Assembly: GCA_024509875.1 (NCBI GenBank)
Contig: JAMPIV010005815.1
Span: 248,001 to 312,000, forward strand
Source of the DNA: Oreohelix idahoensis
Taxonomy: Eukaryota > Mollusca > Gastropoda > Stylommatophora > Oreohelicidae
Direction of reading: 5' to 3'
DNA: 64,000 bases
Part shown: positions 19,600 to 31,000 of the stretch, one piece after another
Numbering within the stretch: position 1 is the stretch's first letter
How the letters are laid out: each line of letters begins with the position of its first letter
The notes under the pieces: generated by a model
Database searches by the model: none
What the model saw: only the letters and a program-made list of their open reading frames with translations
Told to the model about the DNA's origin: nothing
Position numbers and translations under genes: made by a program

Positions 19600-20035
19600 A
19601 CTTCACACTGCGAAACAGTCCTCAACACACACAATCTGCCTAAGGAAAATTATCCGAAACTTTTGACCGAATACTACCAGTAACCAAAAACTGCTTACTC
19701 GGAGTAACCAAGAGAACATGCACACCATTGTAGATGGCAGACGCTGGAGCTGGGTTGGCCACGTCCTCAGAAGAGACCCTGGTGCCATCACAAGAACAGC
19801 TATGCTATGGACCCGTGAATTAAAAAGCGAAAGACAAAAACAACCTGGCGGAGAACTATGCAGGCTGAGATGCAAAGAATGAAACATAGCTGGGGAACTG
19901 CAGGAAGGGTGGCCGCCGCCCGAACAAAGTGGAAGCAGTTTGTTTCTGCACTACAAGACGCCACTAGGCGTGACGGCCACTGACTGCTATGACAGCCGGC
20001 TGCTAAGGATCAATAATGAAGAAGAATTTATTTTC
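19600..20035 (+). mobile_element. RTE-A 3' fragment, plus strand
   Basis: It reads GRRWSWVGHVLRRDPGAITR with the RTE-A C-terminus, then the characteristic 3' UTR (GACGCCACTAGGCGTGACGG, GGCTAAGGATCAATAATGAA) and a GAAGAA tail. It is 5'-truncated and frameshifted. Confidence 0.9.
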
Positions 20036-20162
20036 AACATAAAGGTTACTTTCACAATTGCCTCCAACTGGCAGAAAAACAGGAGTGAGGTTGAAAGCTG
20101 CAACCACGGTGGAGTGGGTTAAAGTATCTACACATGACAACCGGAGGCTAACACTTGAGAGG

Positions 20163-20519
20163 GTAAAGGAGATTACTTACTTACTTAGTCGTTCCCCTTC
20201 TACCGTGAGGTGTAGAGGTTTGGAAGAGAGAGCGCCAGACTATTCTATCGGCTGTCTTCATCCTGTCCTGGTTCCATTCTAGTCCTCGGTCCTTCAAAGA
20301 TTGTCTAATGTTGTCCTCCCAGCGGACTCTGGGTCGTCCTCGGGGTCTGGATCCTTGGCTCTTTGTTTCCCATGCTTGTCGTGGTAGCCGATCTTCTCCC
20401 ATTCTGCAGACATGGCCAAACTATCTTAGTTGGGACTGTTCTACTTGGGTCTGCAGGGGGTGGCATTTTAGGCCTTGACGTATCGTCTGGTTGCGTACCA
20501 TGTCTGTAAAGGAAATTAC
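20163..20519 (-). mobile_element. LINE-C 3' fragment with target duplication
   Basis: A 5'-truncated copy of the LINE-C 3' end (MGEDRLPRQAWETKSQGSRP on the minus strand). It is bounded by GTAAAGGAGATTAC (20163-20176) and GTAAAGGAAATTAC (20506-20519), one mismatch, which is a good target-site duplication. The tail is (TTAC)n. Close similarity to the 13436-14215 copy suggests both are moderately recent. Confidence 0.9.
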
Positions 20520-20944
20520 GAGACCGAAATAGTTGAACGACGGACCGCTTGTGATGATCAGATTGCCTCCAATTGTATCACTGTTTATAATTTATTATCA
20601 TAATAAAAAATACAACGAAAGAATAATAAATCTTTACTTTACTTTAAAACAAGTTTAAGAATAAGGGGGGAAAAGTAATAGATAACTTGATACTATGACA
20701 TAGGAAGAAATCAACAACACACACAACCGAAAGCATGAAAATCGAGATGTTGGAGGTACGTGATCGGGCGAGTCTCATGGCCTGACATAAGTTTACATAA
20801 TAAACTGTCTATTAAAATAAATACATATGTAAGATTATCACAGTTGTAACTGCCATTAAAAATACCACACTCGTAAGAAAAGCCTCAAAGATTCACGCTG
20901 AAAACAAAATCACCATGTAGAAATGAAGACAGAGGAAAACCTAC
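20520..20944. other. Intron sequence
   Basis: AT-rich sequence between the LINE-C fragment and the EGF-like exon; no feature seen. Confidence 0.5.
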
Positions 20945-21079
20945 CATACTGACAGGCAGGACCAAACCATCCGCCCTGACATCTTGCACCATCTAGACAC
21001 ACACCATTCTGTTGGCATCTGTTAGCAGTACAGCGACATTTATATTGTCTCTGTGACCCGAACCACGGTACACCACTGG
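20945..21079 (-). CDS. Exon: EGF-like repeat of the FTP/EGF receptor gene
   Basis: The exon is 135 bp (45 codons), phase 1 at both ends. The acceptor is TTACATGTTCCAG and the donor G|GTAGGT. The peptide ASGVPWFGSQRQYKCRCTAN then RCQQNGVCLDGARCQ and GGWFGPACQYG is a WFG-type EGF-like repeat, as found in MEGF/scavenger-receptor families. The position usually Cys in the first CQYKC is Arg (RQYKC). EGF-like repeats are extracellular, disulfide-bonded modules. The next exon in transcription order is 15693-15836. Exons upstream, including the signal peptide, must lie to the right of 21.1 kb, but I could not identify them. Confidence 0.85.
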
Positions 21080-21330
21080 CTGGAACATGTAAGCAAATTA
21101 TGGCAGTAAATATTGTTTCTTTCACTAGCACCTCTGCTAGTCAACTACACCCTTTTACATTTAAATGTTGAAGACGTACGTTGCTATTGGCAATCAAACA
21201 TTACAGGATACATTGCAAGAACATTAGCTTCATAAAAATATCATATTTCTACCGAACTAAATCTCCCACGTCTACTACAAATATCATACCAGATGGCATA
21301 GATGATCATGTACCTCCTCATATTTCTGTC
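21080..21330. other. Intron sequence
   Basis: Spacer between the EGF-like exon and the 57-bp array; nothing recognised. Confidence 0.5.
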
Positions 21331-22958
21331 TTCAGTATTACACACTAACTCTGTTATTGTCGTCTGTCCACGCACGATGTTTAACAGTTCAGTATTACAC
21401 TCTAACTCTGTTATTGTCTTCTGTCCATGCACGATGTTTAACAGTTCAGTATTACACACTAACTCTGTTATTGTCGTCTGTCCATGCACGATGTTGAACA
21501 GTTAAGTATTACTCACTAACTCTGTTATTGTCTTCTGTCCATGCACGGTGTTAAACAGTTCAGTATTATGCACGGTGTTAAACAGTTCATTATTACACAC
21601 TAACTCTGTTATTGTCGTCTGTCCATGCACGATGTTAAACAGTTCAGTATTACACACTAACTCTGTTATTGTCGTCTGTACATGCACAATGTTAAACAGT
21701 TAAGTATTACACACTAACTCTGTTATTGTCTTCTGTCCATGCACGATGTTAAACAGTTCAGTATTACACACTAACTCTGTTATTGTCGTCTGTCCATGCA
21801 CGATGTTAAACAGTTCAGTATTACACACTAACTCTGTTATTGTCTTCTGTCCATGCACGTTGTTAAACAGTTCAGTATTACACACTAACTCTGTTATTGT
21901 CTTCTGTCCATGCACGATGTTAAACAGTTCAGTATTACACACTAACTCTGTTATTGTCTTCTGTCCATGCACGATGTTAAACAGTTCAGTATTACACACT
22001 AACTCTGTTATTGTCGTCTGTCCATGCACGATGTTAAACAGTTCAGTATTACACACTAACTCTGTTATTGTCGTCTGTCCATGCACGATGTTAAACAGTT
22101 CAGTATTACACACTAACTCTGTTATTGTCTTCTGTCCATGCACGTTGTTAAACAGTTCAGTATTACACACTAACTCTGTTATTGTCGTCTGTCCATGCAC
22201 GATGTTAAACAGTTCAGTATTACACACTAACTCTGTTATTGTCTTCTGTCCATGCACGTTGTTAAACAGTTCAGTATTACACACTAACTCTGTTATTGTC
22301 GTCTGTCCATGCACGATGTTAAACAGTTCAGTATTACACACTAACTCTGTTATTGTCTTCTGTCCATGCACGTTGTTAAACAGTTCAGTATTACACACTA
22401 ACTCTGTTATTGTCGTCTGTCCATGCACGATGTTAAACAGTTCAGTATTACACACTAACTCTGTTATTGTCTTCTGTCCATGCACGTTGTTAAACAGTTC
22501 AGTATTACACACTAACTCTGTTATTGTCGTCTGTCCATGCACGATGTTAAACAGTTCAGTATTACACACTAACTCTGTTATTGTCTTCTGTCCATGCACG
22601 TTGTTAAACAGTTCAGTATTACACACTAACTCTGTTATTGTCTTCTGTCCATGCACGATGTTAAACAGTTCAGTATTACACACTAACTCTGTTATTGTCG
22701 TCTGTCCATGCACGATGTTAAACAGTTCAGTATTACACACTAACTCTGTTATTGTCGTCTGTCCATGCACGATGTTAAACAGTTCAGTATTACACACTAA
22801 CTCTGTTATTGTCTTCTGTCCATGCACGATGTTAAACAGTTCAGTATTACACACTAACTCTGTTATTGTCGTCTGTCCATGCACGATGTTAAACAGTTCA
22901 GTATTACACACTAACTCTGTTATTGTCTTCTGTCCATGCACGTTGTTAAACAGCTCCG
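21331..22958. repeat. 57-bp minisatellite, about 28-29 copies, with dimer substructure
   Basis: The unit includes TTCAGTATTACACACTAACT and CATGCACGATGTTAAACAG. Two diagnostic sites (GTCGTC or GTCTTC; CGATGTT or CGTTGTT) are linked, and over about 22035-22615 the two types alternate strictly, giving a 114-bp higher-order unit. One unit near 21557-21583 is truncated. As 57 is divisible by three and stop-free in some frames, frames of over 400 codons are open on both strands. I consider them artefacts of the repeat. Confidence 0.95.
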
Positions 22959-23088
22959 TATTGTATTTCTTCATCGTCCTATGTCTTGCTTTCATTCAAC
23001 GTTATCACAATATATTCAAGCTTTTCTCTTCTCATATAAAAAACACAAAATGAAAGTAAATCGCTTCTTTCTAATTATAATATGAAGT
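22959..23088. other. Spacer
   Basis: AT-rich sequence with no supported feature. Confidence 0.4.
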
Positions 23089-23215
23089 ACAATAGCTCTC
23101 TGTTTACGCGTGTTTAATTTACGCGAATTCGAATATACGCGCATCAATATTTACGCGATCCGGCATTAAGACAGTTTTACTGTATTTTATCTGCGCGCCA
23201 TTAAGGGCGCGAGTG
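23089..23215. mobile_element. pogo/Tigger-like transposon terminus (partial)
   Basis: After TA at 23089 the sequence CAATAGCTCTCTGTTTACGC begins a series of TTACGCG/TACGCG words spaced about 17 bp apart (near 23104, 23120, 23135 and 23152). This layout is typical of the ends of pogo/Tigger-type elements, whose transposases bind repeated subterminal sites. No matching right end or transposase was found, so this is a remnant or a MITE. Confidence 0.5.
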
Positions 23216-23413
23216 CAAGATTATAAAAATTTTAAAGTTTCTTTGATGGAACTTTGGAAGGCATTCACTATTAAAGCTGCCCTTTTGCTAATCAAAACTG
23301 CATGGAATAAAGTTCAGTGACGATGCATGAACGGTGTGTGGAAAATACAAAATAAACTGTGCTCTCAATTCTGCCATGACAGTCTGAAGGTCTTAAAGTT
23401 GATGAAAATAGTG

Positions 23414-23530
23414 TCACAGCCGTGGTAGCACAGTGGTTAGTGCACTGGTTTCCTAGCTCGGTGGTCCGTGGTTCGATCCCCAGCTGAGGTTTGATTTTTT
23501 AGACTGTAAACAGCTCCGGGGTGCAATGTT
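23414..23530 (+). mobile_element. tRNA-derived SINE head
   Basis: It contains a Pol III A-box-like TGGTAGCACAGTGG (about 23423-23436) and a B box GGTTCGATCCC (23470-23480) at tRNA-like spacing. The stems do not fold into a plausible cloverleaf, so it is a SINE head rather than a tRNA gene. Confidence 0.75.
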
Positions 23531-23589
23531 TTATTTTAAAATTAAAATACCAGATGCGCACACTGACAGTTCAAGAAAAAAGCAACTGA

Positions 23590-23970
23590 GAATGGGGGAG
23601 AGGGGATGGAATGCATAGTAACTTAAAGAATGCAATTCACTCTATGGCGCTTTCCACTGGCAAATACTGCAATAATTTCAATGCTGAAGCGGAAGCCCTG
23701 AAACATGCTGCGGCAATTAGTATTGAGTACAAAGCGCTTGCAGAAAAAACAAATATAAATCTTTACAGATGCTCTCTCAGAAATAACAGCCCTGAAGGGC
23801 CACTATGCTAATGGATTGAAAGTAATTGAAAGCCTGGCCAAATGCTTTAACAAATGCTACGTCCTGCGGATACCAGCCCATTGCAACATTCCAGGCAACG
23901 AGGACAAACTTGCTAAAGAAGGAAGAGCAATGCAACAAACTGATATAGTGTCGTCAATTGAATGTGAATA
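23590..23970 (+). pseudogene. LINE-D RNase H domain, degenerate
   Basis: Plus-strand reading in shifting frames gives ALSTGKYCNNFNAEAEALKH, then TDALSEITALKGHY and RIPAHCNIPGNEDKLAKEG. These are the RNase H blocks of Jockey/I-type LINEs (AExxAL, DxxxA, PxHxxIxGNExxD). Several frameshifts are present. The sequence stops matching near 23970 and resumes at about 25340. Confidence 0.75.
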
Positions 23971-25335
23971 GCTCTTACTTCTAACTGAGTGGTCCGCCTT
24001 TGTCTTATTCTCTATTTCGTCTCCTCTCATTTTTCTTGGTAATATCTCCTACAAGCTCTATTTCTGGTTTTTGGCATGTCACTCTTACGTTGGACAAGCT
24101 AAAAGCAACCCCTTGCAGGTGTGCATCGGCACCAATCTAAAGGTCTTTTCACCTTTCTTGTAGGTAGCGGCAGAATTCCTTGAGTCTTTAATTCAGAGTG
24201 ATGCACATTATTAATAGAATATTGATTCCTTTAAATTTTACAGGAGCAATCGGACCATTTCTGCACCTGCTTCCTTCAGCACCTACTTATTACCGGCACA
24301 CACTGGAAGTTCCTTCACCATTCCCGTACTACGGCACATACTGGCCGACCCATTGACATCCATTTACTACAGCAGATATTGACCAGGACACCATAAATCC
24401 TTGTTAGTTATCCGTACACTATGCCCATCTTGTCGATCCGCAATTCATCGATAACCATTACAGACGGTGCGTCTTAGACAATGGTTTACTCGTTTCTATT
24501 CAGAAGTCATTGATGAATCGATCACCTTGAGTCTCTGAATCGGGATTTAACCTCGTCACGCCCTCAACTGATATTTCAACCAGACGCCTAGGGCACTAGT
24601 AAAACATCAATTGGATGCAGAGTTCTCTACATTGAGAGCCTTAATGTACAGCAATATCACTAGCTGTTTCTGGGATAGGTTTATTTCCACAGTCTACAGA
24701 TAGTCACTACAGTGATGGAATATAAATTTTCCCTAATTTTGCGGAGTATTACGCTGAAATATGGGATCCTATTTTAGGGAACGTGAGTATCGTTAGTGAT
24801 TTCTCCAGCGAAAGAGTTATATCCCTCCGGATTAATTTAATCAAACAGTAGCAGCCGTCTCCGCATAGAGGACTGGAGGCAGCCCCTGTTAGTTAAATTT
24901 TTTTATTTGTACCTGTATGTGCATTGGGTGGTTTTAAATCAAGATTCGTCTTTGCTCTTTATTCTATTGTTGTGATATGAGATTACTAGCCCATCAAAGC
25001 TAGTGAGGTTATTATTTTATTTATGTGGATTTATTTAATAAATATTTTCATATGTTCTAAGCCATCAGAATTCATTTTCTATCCTACCTGTCACTTAATG
25101 TTAACTTACATTGTTATGACTGTACTAGATTAACCTATTTAGCGGAGAGGACAGATGAGATGCATTACATTCTTAACGTTGTCTCTAGTGTGGCTGGAAA
25201 AAGACATTAGATCCATTATATATCTCTTCTCTCCAGAAGCCATACCTCACTCCCTATTTTACATTAGTGACTCTATCCATATCTACTTTCACGCAACTCA
25301 TTCCTACTCTGTCTAAACTCAGACATAATCTACTT
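23971..25335. other. Unassigned sequence interrupting LINE-D
   Basis: About 1.36 kb separates two collinear parts of LINE-D and may be an insertion. I see no coding frame, clear LTR, or terminal repeat. Its right part is AT-rich with AATAAA-like words near 25040. Confidence 0.4.
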
Positions 25336-25652
25336 CCATACTCGAGGCATCTAGAGACAACTTATGAAATGGCTAAAACAACCATGAAAGCCACATTCAA
25401 GTCCAAATGGGAAAAAGAACACCACGGCCATATAAAAAATGATGCCTTTCACTAGCTATCTAGGCGAGACGAGGTTATCATTTCTGCTTACATACTGATC
25501 ACAGAAGGTTGAGGTACCATCTATACTACAAGATTGGTACAACGGATCTCTGCATCTGTGGCACTATCCCATTGACAGCCACACATCTGCTGCAGTCCTG
25601 CCCAACATATAGCGAACGGAGTAGCATATGTCAACAACCCACTTCTGTCCAC
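25336..25652 (+). pseudogene. LINE-D C-terminal part (target of the first gypsy element)
   Basis: It reads TYEMAKTTMKATFKSKWEKE, a stop, then LSRRDEVI and a Cys-rich end corresponding to the LRYHLYTKIGTTDLC and LLQSCPTY-type blocks of RNase H LINEs. It runs directly into the LTR at 25653. The coding sequence appears to resume after the element at 34738 (CLEWLRNV), which indicates the gypsy element inserted into this LINE. Confidence 0.7.
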
Positions 25653-26473
25653 TGTTACGGTATATGATATTAACGCCGTCTGCTAAAGGTTACCAGACGT
25701 GCAATTGTAAAAGGTTAAGGCATTTAATATATTGCGATAGAGGTTTCAATTTTGAACGCTTTAGACACGATCGATTATGACGTGTATAGAGTTGTTTAGG
25801 ACACAGTCGGTAACTAAGAAACGCTACCCTTTTCACATTGACCGTCAAGCTGTTAAGACGCGTATGACTTTCCTTCCAATGTTGGGCATGGTATTGCCAT
25901 ACAGATATATTTTATGCAAGTACGGACATGGGTCAGTCCATTGCTATTACGAAGATTTGAAATGATTAAAGGTCAGTACGAAGTGAAAATTAAGGAAGGA
26001 TGAATTACAGTCCATAGTATTTGATTTTGCCAGACTCATAGACTCACTGTCGGCCGTTGGAAACCCCAACCGCGCGTGCATACAGCTATGACAATCTGCA
26101 TACAGTAATTTGATTATTGGACAAGGACTGATAGGATATCTACATATCTATGCCATATATTTTCAAGTTATAATATGTACCTTTGTGATCAACATGCATG
26201 AATCGTCTTGACGTGTAATCTGTATTAAATAATTGTGGACTCAATGGAACCGACTTGTCACATCAATCGTATTCCAAGGTTCAATTATTATTCAGAATCT
26301 TCCACCCCTGCATTCGCGTAATCTTACTTAGAAGGCACGATACACGATCACTCAAGAATATCAAGAAGATAAAACAATGGCCAGAATTTATAATTACTTT
26401 ATTGACATTATATGGAACATTGTTCAGAGCTAACCAAACCACTACTTGCAACAGACCACTTCCACTTGCAACA
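25653..26473 (+). repeat. 5' LTR of gypsy element 1
   Basis: It begins TGTTACGG and ends TTGCAACA. It shares almost the complete sequence with 33919-34737: visible differences are GTTAAGACG versus GTAAAAACG, one A-run indel and CTTACTTAG versus CTTACATAG. Confidence 0.93.
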
Positions 26474-26474
26474 G

Positions 26475-26492
26475 TGGTGTCCGGTGTCTGGG
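26475..26492 (+). promoter_or_regulatory. Primer-binding-site-like sequence of gypsy element 1
   Basis: TGGTGTCCGGTGTCTGGG begins right after the 5' LTR with the TGG expected from a tRNA CCA end. The tRNA is not assigned. Confidence 0.6.
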
Positions 26493-28041
26493 GATCGACA
26501 AAAAAATTTCTGAATGACTTTCGAATGAAATGTTTACGATCAAGTTACGATCACATGATGTGCTGAATTATGACCTATGACGCAGTACTCAGTCTAATGC
26601 CTAACAACGCGACGTCACTGAAATTCGTGTAGGTGAAACTATCGGAGAAAAACTGAAGTCGTTCTTTTAAGCCTAACCAAGGGAAAAATAAGTCATTTGA
26701 AGCAGACACAAGAAATGGACTACAGGAGCAGGCAGTCAAGGGCATTAGCCTAGCTGTTGACGACCTATAGCACTGACCGAAGCAACGGGAAAGATAAGTC
26801 TAGCTGTTTAAATTGTCGTCATTGCAAAACCGTAATACTGAGTCCATTTCGCTTTGATTAGGCATGTCTATGTATTTTCATGTATATATGTTAAATTTGT
26901 TTTCCATCGTATGTATTTGTTGTTAATTCGTGGGCCGGTTGGAGAGGGAACTGAAATCTCTGGGAATGTCGCGAACAGCTGACCACCTAGATTTCAGTCG
27001 TTCTTAGGGAACTTAAACGATCGCACTTTTGGAAGCCCATTGAGGTTGCCATTGGACAGTCTGTCCAAATTTGCTACCGTTTGACAATTTGCGTTAGCTG
27101 TACTGTCCCGTAGATAATTGGTGTATTTTATTCGTATTCAGTTAATAATTTTGTTCAGTTCTGTACCATGTTCGTCACTATTTCGTCCATTCTCCTCTGA
27201 CTATCATTTATTTTATGATTGTTAATTTTCGTCCGTTATGAGTCCTGTGACGTCATCATTTTTCGCAGTCATTTTTTTTGTGTGTACCTTGAATATTCAG
27301 TTGACCTCAGGTCAGACCTTGACCCTTCATTTGGTCTGTGACATTTCCGCTTATTTTATTTAGTTCATAAATTCATTTTTAATTGTGAAAATGTCTTGTT
27401 TGCGTCTTGACATTGTTTGTACCCTTTAGTTGCATCATTGCTTGTCTGTCCTCATGATATATATTTATATTACATTAATAATATGCTATTATATGCAATA
27501 ATACACTTGTAATCTAATTTAATTAATTTTTTCTGAAATTTAAGGGTAATATGGGACATTGCATAATTATGCAGTGATAGTCCAAGAAAGTAGCACTACA
27601 ATTTATCATAGATGCCTAGGGCATAATAATATAATATATATATTGACAAAATAAATAATCTTATAGCTACCTTTGAGGTAATAGACCCATTGTATATTAT
27701 TTAATATACTTTTCTGGTACTAAGAGAGTGACTTAGTACATTGAACAATATCATTACTAGGAATTATACCCAACATTATTGGACATTGAAATTAATTGTG
27801 TGATATAATTACATTATATTTAACAGATATCATAACTATTTATGATATAGTATTATTTAGATACAATATTGTTACAAAATATTGTCTATTAGTTGAACTT
27901 AGACATTAAGTTCAGTACTATTGTGATTATATATTCTATATTGAATATTCCTAAGTTGAGTAAGTATAATAATTACTCTGAAGCTACTATTGACTAATTT
28001 AATCAGTAATTATCAATAATTACTTACAGATAAAAGTCAAA
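26493..28041 (+). other. Long untranslated leader of gypsy element 1
   Basis: About 1.55 kb without a supported ORF, increasingly AT-rich toward the Gag start at 28042. A long leader is also present in gypsy element 2 (43741-45200). Confidence 0.7.
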
Positions 28042-31000
28042 ATGCTTACTATAGACCATTTCGTTAAGATTGGTCGTGAATATGGTTATAAATCTCAAGA
28101 ACTTCGTCAGTTTGCTGAATCAGAACTCGAAAAATATGAAAGAAAGGAAGAAGAGAAAAAGGCTGCATTAAAGAAAGAGGAAGAGGAACAAAAGGCAGCA
28201 TTAAAGAAAGAGGAAGAGGAACAAAAGGCAGCATTAAAGAAAGAGGAAGCAGAACTTGAGATGAAGCAAATTGCCAAGGAAAATAGGTTGAGAGAGATTG
28301 CTCAACGTGAAAGAGAAGAGCAAAGAGCAATCTCCAGGCAGGAAGAAGAGAATAAATTGAAACGAGAGGAAATTATTTTACAACAAGAAATGGAATTGGC
28401 GCGTATTAAATTGGAGACAGCAAGATTACAAGCACAAAATGCTGATGCAAACCAGAATAATAACGCACAAAATGGATCATCATCCAGCCAGCCTAAACAC
28501 TTCTACAACTTTAAACTACCCATTTTCAACTTGAACGTCGACGACCTTTCATCGTTCCTGGCACGTTTTGAACAGACTTGCAAAACAAACCATTTGCCTG
28601 AAGAGTCATGGGTACTCAAGTTAAATGAATTCTTGGTTGGAGAACCACTGACAGCTTCTCAAAATGCTGACCCATCAATAGCTAATAACTACGGTGCTAT
28701 TAAGTCCTTGCTTCTACGAAGATTTCACCTGGACGAGGAACACTGTAGGTTGAAATTTAAGGGAATTTTACCTGAATCTCCAAGGGATTTTGCAGGATTC
28801 ATTGCGAATATACGCAATACATTTAACAGATGGGTTGAACTGGCAGAAGTCAACAAATCATACGACAAATTAGTTGATTTACTACTACGAGATAAGGTAT
28901 TATCTTCAGTTAGCCAGCCATTTTTTGCATATTTGCAGGAGCGTAAACCAGGTACTATGGATGAGTTAGAAAAAATTTCTTTAAACTACTGTTCGGCACA
29001 TCCGAATGCAACCATTTCTAACTCCTCATTAAGAGAACCTCTACCTGTGGCGTCTAATATGGCCTACAATCACAATAACAAACAAAGACATCACAGTGTA
29101 GACAGAAGCAGGTTCCAAAGAAATCACAATGTTAACTTTCAGAAGGGACATAATAATGATTTCAACAATAAAAATGAGTTCAACAGAGGTAGATCACGAG
29201 ATAGAAATTATTCACCTCAAACAAACTACCACAATGGTCAACATAACACTCATTATAATCGATCACATACTCCCAATAATAATAGTAACTGGAAGGGTAA
29301 TAATCATGGCTCGAGACATCGAGATAATAGTTACTATAGAGGACGACGAGATAATTCTAACAATTATACTCGGAATCGATCTCATTCTCGGGGATCATCT
29401 CATTACAACCATAATACAGGGGCGGCAGTTACAAATAATACTACCCCTATAGCTCAGGTTCCACTTGACAATAATACAACACAGTCTTCTGCTGCATGTT
29501 TTGCTATTAATTATAATGTGGCAAATAGTTGCCAGCAATGCAATCTTATTTTTCAGAAGGCGAAAGAAACAGTGCTTAACTGCGGACATATTATACCACA
29601 GGTAGGTCTTGCAGTCAACGATGGAACAGGCCTACTAATTTTTAACAGAGGATTAGTTAATGGAACCGTCGTCTCAGTATTGAGGGATTCGGGATCCACA
29701 ACGATTGGTGTACGACAGTCGCTGGTACATCCCAGCTGTGCAACGGGGGAATATGTTCGTTGCATGACGTTTGGTGGAACAATAGAGTTTTACCCCACAG
29801 CTATTATTCATGTCAACACTCCTTTCTTCACAGGAAACGTAAAAGTATGTATGCTAAAAAAGCCTATAGCTGATTTGATGGTTGGTCGTATACACGGCAG
29901 TAAAGATTGTACTCCAGATGAGATTATAGAATGGGAGAAACATAACCTATGCACTGGAAACGCCGTGACGACTAGAGCACAGACTCAACTCATGGAGAAA
30001 GTTGATGATAATAAAATGGATGCAGACAACCAAGAGGAATTTGTAGTCAATTCACCTATTGACAGGGAAACATTTGCAACCAAACAAAAAGAGGATAAAT
30101 CTTTAAAAAAATTTTTTACGTTGGTTGATAAAGTTGACAATCTATCCTCAGGTAATAATAACAAACATTGTTTTGTTATTAAAAATGGCATATTGATTAG
30201 ATGTTTTCATGACAAATCACAAATGAAACAACAAGTTATGGTCCCATATACTTTTAGACGGTACATTCTTCAACATGCACATGACTCACATTGTGCTGGA
30301 CATATGGGATATACTCGAACACGATCTCGAGTACTGTCTTCATTCTTTTGGCCAGGGGTGTCAAGAGATATTTCGCAGTATGTACGTTCCTGTACTACAT
30401 GCCAAGAAGTGAAAGCACGTGGAGCTTTTCACACGGCGCCTATTCAGGCTTGCGATATCTCAGTGAGACCTTTTGACAAGATGGCAATAGACATTATTGG
30501 TCCATTGCTACCATCGGCCAGAGGACATAGATTCGTCCTTACGTGCATTGATTTGTGCACACGATGGCCGGAAGCTATCCCATTAAAGACCACCACTACC
30601 ACAGATGTAGCTGATGCACTACATCTCATCTTTTCTAGAATAGGGTTTCCTAGAAAACTTTTATCAGACCATGGGTCACAGTTTATATCTGACACCATGA
30701 AGGAAGTCATGAAAACTTGGGACATTGATAGGAATTTAAGTAGTATTTATCATCCGATGAGTAATGGTGCGGTTGAAAGACTTAACCGTACACTTAAACA
30801 ACTACTACATAAGGTTACTGCTAAGCACCCTCATGACTGGGACAGAGCACTCCCAGCTGTTCTATTTGCTTATCGGGAGGTACCGCATGAACAAACTGGC
30901 TTCTCTCCCTTTGAATTAGTTTTTGGTGCTCCCCCAAGAGGTCCTATGGGACTAATAAAAGACTTATTAATTGACGACGAGATGACTCAGGACACTCAGT

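Noticed and set aside
14548..22958. CRISPR array
   Set aside because: The repeats are head-to-tail without unique spacers, in an animal-like genome with introns. They are minisatellites.
21700..23053. Open frames of over 430 codons on both strands
   Set aside because: They are created by the 57-bp tandem unit, which is divisible by three and stop-free on both strands. There are no splice sites or domain, and the opposite-strand frame is equally long.
23422..23490. tRNA gene
   Set aside because: Pol III A and B boxes are present, but the acceptor and T stems do not pair. It is better explained as a tRNA-derived SINE head.
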